A stretch of DNA of 60,000 bases from Lineus longissimus (Eukaryota > Nemertea > Pilidiophora > Heteronemertea > Lineidae): positions 12,521,431 through 12,581,430 of the forward strand of contig NC_088322.1 of NCBI RefSeq assembly GCF_910592395.1, written 5' to 3'. The position numbers and the translations under genes were made by a program. The notes under the pieces are model-generated. The model did not search any database. It worked only from the letters and a program-made list of their open reading frames with translations, and had not been told where the DNA came from. Of this stretch, positions 58,801 through 60,000 are shown one piece after another; the first letter of the stretch is position 1, and each line of letters opens with the position of its first letter.

Positions 58801-58947
58801 ATATGTTCAATCCTAAGTCAAATATTGTCAATCTTGAATCAAATATTGTCAACCTTGAATCAAATATTGTCAACCTTGAACAAAATATATTCAACCTTGA
58901 ACAAAATATATTCAACCTTGAACAAAATATATTCAACCTTGAACAAA
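58801..58947 (+). repeat. 21-bp tandem array, left arm (7 units)
   Basis: Units run from ATATGTTCAATCCTAAGTC(AA) to three identical ATATATTCAACCTTGAACAA(A). Homogeneity rises towards the element centre. Confidence 0.95.
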
Positions 58948-59032
58948 ATATATTCAAGACTCACGTGACCATATTCAAGACGCACGTGACCACAAAAATT
59001 GATGACGTAGTTGCTCATGTTTTGATGCTTTA

Positions 59033-59070
59033 CGGACTTTCCCGAACCCGCGTCCGGACTTTCCCGAACC
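59033..59070 (+). repeat. 17-bp direct repeat in the foldback centre
   Basis: CGGACTTTCCCGAACCC occurs twice, separated by GCGTC or similar (period 21 bases). Confidence 0.9.
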
Positions 59071-59368
59071 CATGGTACTTGTGTTGCGTTTCGGAGCTCG
59101 AATTGTTCGCACGAGGTTTTGACACATGGTTGTACACGTACCTAGCCGCCTACACCTGACATGTACTGTAATCCTACACATCATGACATGGATGCCGAGT
59201 GAATGTCAGAGTCGATACATGTTTCACAGACATATCAGGCAAATTATAGGTTCAAAATGCGCAATGCCTGTCGTGAAACAGAACGCATCGGAAGTACCAC
59301 AGATTCTACGCTCTACGTCATCAATTTTGTGGTCACGTGCGTCTTGAATATGGTCACGTGAGTCTTGA

Positions 59369-59494
59369 ATATATTTTGTTCAAGGTTGAATATATTTTGT
59401 TCAAGGTTGGACATATTTTATTCAAGGTTGAACATATTTTATTCAAGGTTGAACATATTTTATTCAAGGTTGAAAACATTTGATTCAAGGTTGA
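59369..59494 (-). repeat. 21-bp tandem array, right arm (6 units)
   Basis: Inverted relative to the left array; three central units ACATATTTTATTCAAGGTTG(A) are identical to each other but differ from the left-arm consensus. Confidence 0.95.
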
Positions 59495-59832
59495 ACATAT
59501 TTTAGTCTTGAACATATATTTCCTTCTTGAACTTATATTTAACTTCTTGAATGGTAATTCTAAAGTCTTGAATAAATTCCGCTTTGGCTTGCCATAGATA
59601 CCTGTACCTGCGCTGTTTACTACAGTAACCGGGCCTAGGCTGATTGTATGGCTCACCAAGGCACGAGCCAAGTGGCAACCAGCCAATAGGATCCCTCTTT
59701 CATGTGACTTGCCATTTTTAAAGCAATGACTTTGCCAAATTTCAACACTTCTGTATATCACACAAAGCCCATCGGCCATGATTGATTTTGAATGCTTGCA
59801 CAAGGCTGAGAAGAAGTCATTTGTTTGCTCTG

Positions 59833-59900
59833 TACTTCTTGAAAGCCTGCCATCAGATAGTTCAGATCGGGAGCTTTCCAATGAGTGGTCATGACAAAGG
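59833..59900 (-). repeat. Single copy related to the 39.2-kb 65-bp repeat
   Basis: On the minus strand TGTCATGACCACTCATTGGA, AAGCTCCCGAT, then CTATCTGATGGCAGG aligns with the 65-base unit at 39211-39275. Translated segments SKPFVMTTHWKAPDLNYLMA and PKPIDMTIHLKAPNQHFLMA are also alike. Confidence 0.65.
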
Positions 59901-59915
59901 GTTTTGAAAAGTCAT

Positions 59916-59977
59916 TACAGCAGAACCTTGATGGCATCCTCAATGGAGAGGTGTCCACTAAGGGACGTTCCACTGTA
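59916..59977 (+). mobile_element. MITE, TACAGTAGAACC family (62 bp, internally deleted)
   Basis: The left end TACAGCAGAACCTTGATGG mirrors the right end GGGACGTTCCACTGTA. Internal CCTCAATGGAGAGGTGTCC is retained. The shortest copy in the window. Confidence 0.65.
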
Positions 59978-60000
59978 AACTCTTCAAATAGTTGCAAAAA

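Larger units (their letters stand above)
58723..59597. mobile_element. 875-bp foldback element with 285-bp arms carrying 21-bp tandem arrays
   Basis: The left arm (58723-59010) and right arm (59313-59597) are inverted copies. Outer ends are CTATGGCAAGCCAAAGCGG and CCGCTTTGGCTTGCCATAG. Each arm contains a tandem array of a 21-base unit (left: seven units 58801-58947, ATATATTCAACCTTGAACAAA type; right: about six, 59369-59494). The arrays have diverged in copy number and sequence. The inner ends carry two CACGTGAC sites each and GATGACGTAG / CTACGTCATC. The 302-base centre has no recognisable gene. Flanks share GATACCT (or ATAC, or TA), so the target duplication is ambiguous. No transposase is encoded. 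Units of 21 bases translate to heptads such as NIFNLEQ, giving the longest but spurious frames in the window. Confidence 0.85.

Noticed and set aside
59354-59881. Longest open frame in the window (175 codons, minus strand)
   Set aside because: It runs through the 21-bp tandem array of the foldback element; repeats of a multiple of three with no stop in one unit stay open automatically.

Overview
This window looks like animal nuclear DNA from a gene-poor region. It is AT-rich and full of microsatellites, long G/C homopolymers, a tRNA-headed SINE, small inverted-repeat (MITE-like) elements and diverged short duplications. There is no operon-like packing and no ribosome-binding-site pattern. The palindromic octamers TAGGCCTA and TACATGTA recur, and a common marine-invertebrate repeat carrying 'TATATAGCGCC...GGCGCTTTACA' is present. 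I therefore favour a marine invertebrate, possibly an echinoderm or hemichordate. That assignment is inference from sequence style, not from a marker gene.

No protein-coding gene can be asserted with confidence. With this base composition a stop codon falls about every 15 codons, so open frames of 120-145 codons are expected by chance over six frames of 60 kb. The longest frame (175 codons, minus strand, 59354-59881) is created by a 21-bp tandem repeat inside an inverted-repeat element. I recognised no reverse transcriptase, transposase or other protein domain, and no rRNA, snRNA or intact tRNA gene. A few frames read like exons (20547-20753, 22267-22815, 45403-45681, 46034-46261, 55041-55244). 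They are listed with low confidence.

The best gene evidence is a promoter at 25.25-25.44 kb. It has a ZNF143/THAP11-type composite site, a CCAAT box, a YY1-type AAGATGGCGG motif containing a start codon on the minus strand, and a good splice donor 31 bases further on. A second ZNF143-type site with two ATTGG boxes lies in a CpG-richer patch at 30.54-30.83 kb. A YY1-type start with a possible two-exon model lies at 56.56-56.94 kb.

Layout: 0.8-2.1 kb has nuclear-receptor half-site clusters. 4.2-9.9 kb has candidate regulatory DNA (POU/homeodomain cluster, YY1-like cluster, palindromes) and an 18/36-bp minisatellite. 10.6-14.97 kb has a diverged duplication, a full SINE, a perfect 22-bp inverted nuclear-receptor palindrome and a small MITE. 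15-25 kb is mostly featureless apart from candidate exons and a hairpin. 25.2-31 kb has the two promoter candidates and a SINE interrupted by a 98-bp element. 31.5-41.3 kb has poly-C/poly-G tracts, several tandem duplications, homeodomain-site-rich patches and a 40-bp microsatellite that is an array of DR1 half-sites. 43.5-47.2 kb has duplications, a cluster of plus-strand frames and another homeodomain-rich patch. 58.3-60 kb is a nest of inverted-repeat elements, including an 875-bp foldback element.

Taken together, the window fits intergenic or intronic DNA, perhaps around a developmental regulator, with scattered candidate enhancers and a modest load of non-autonomous repeats.
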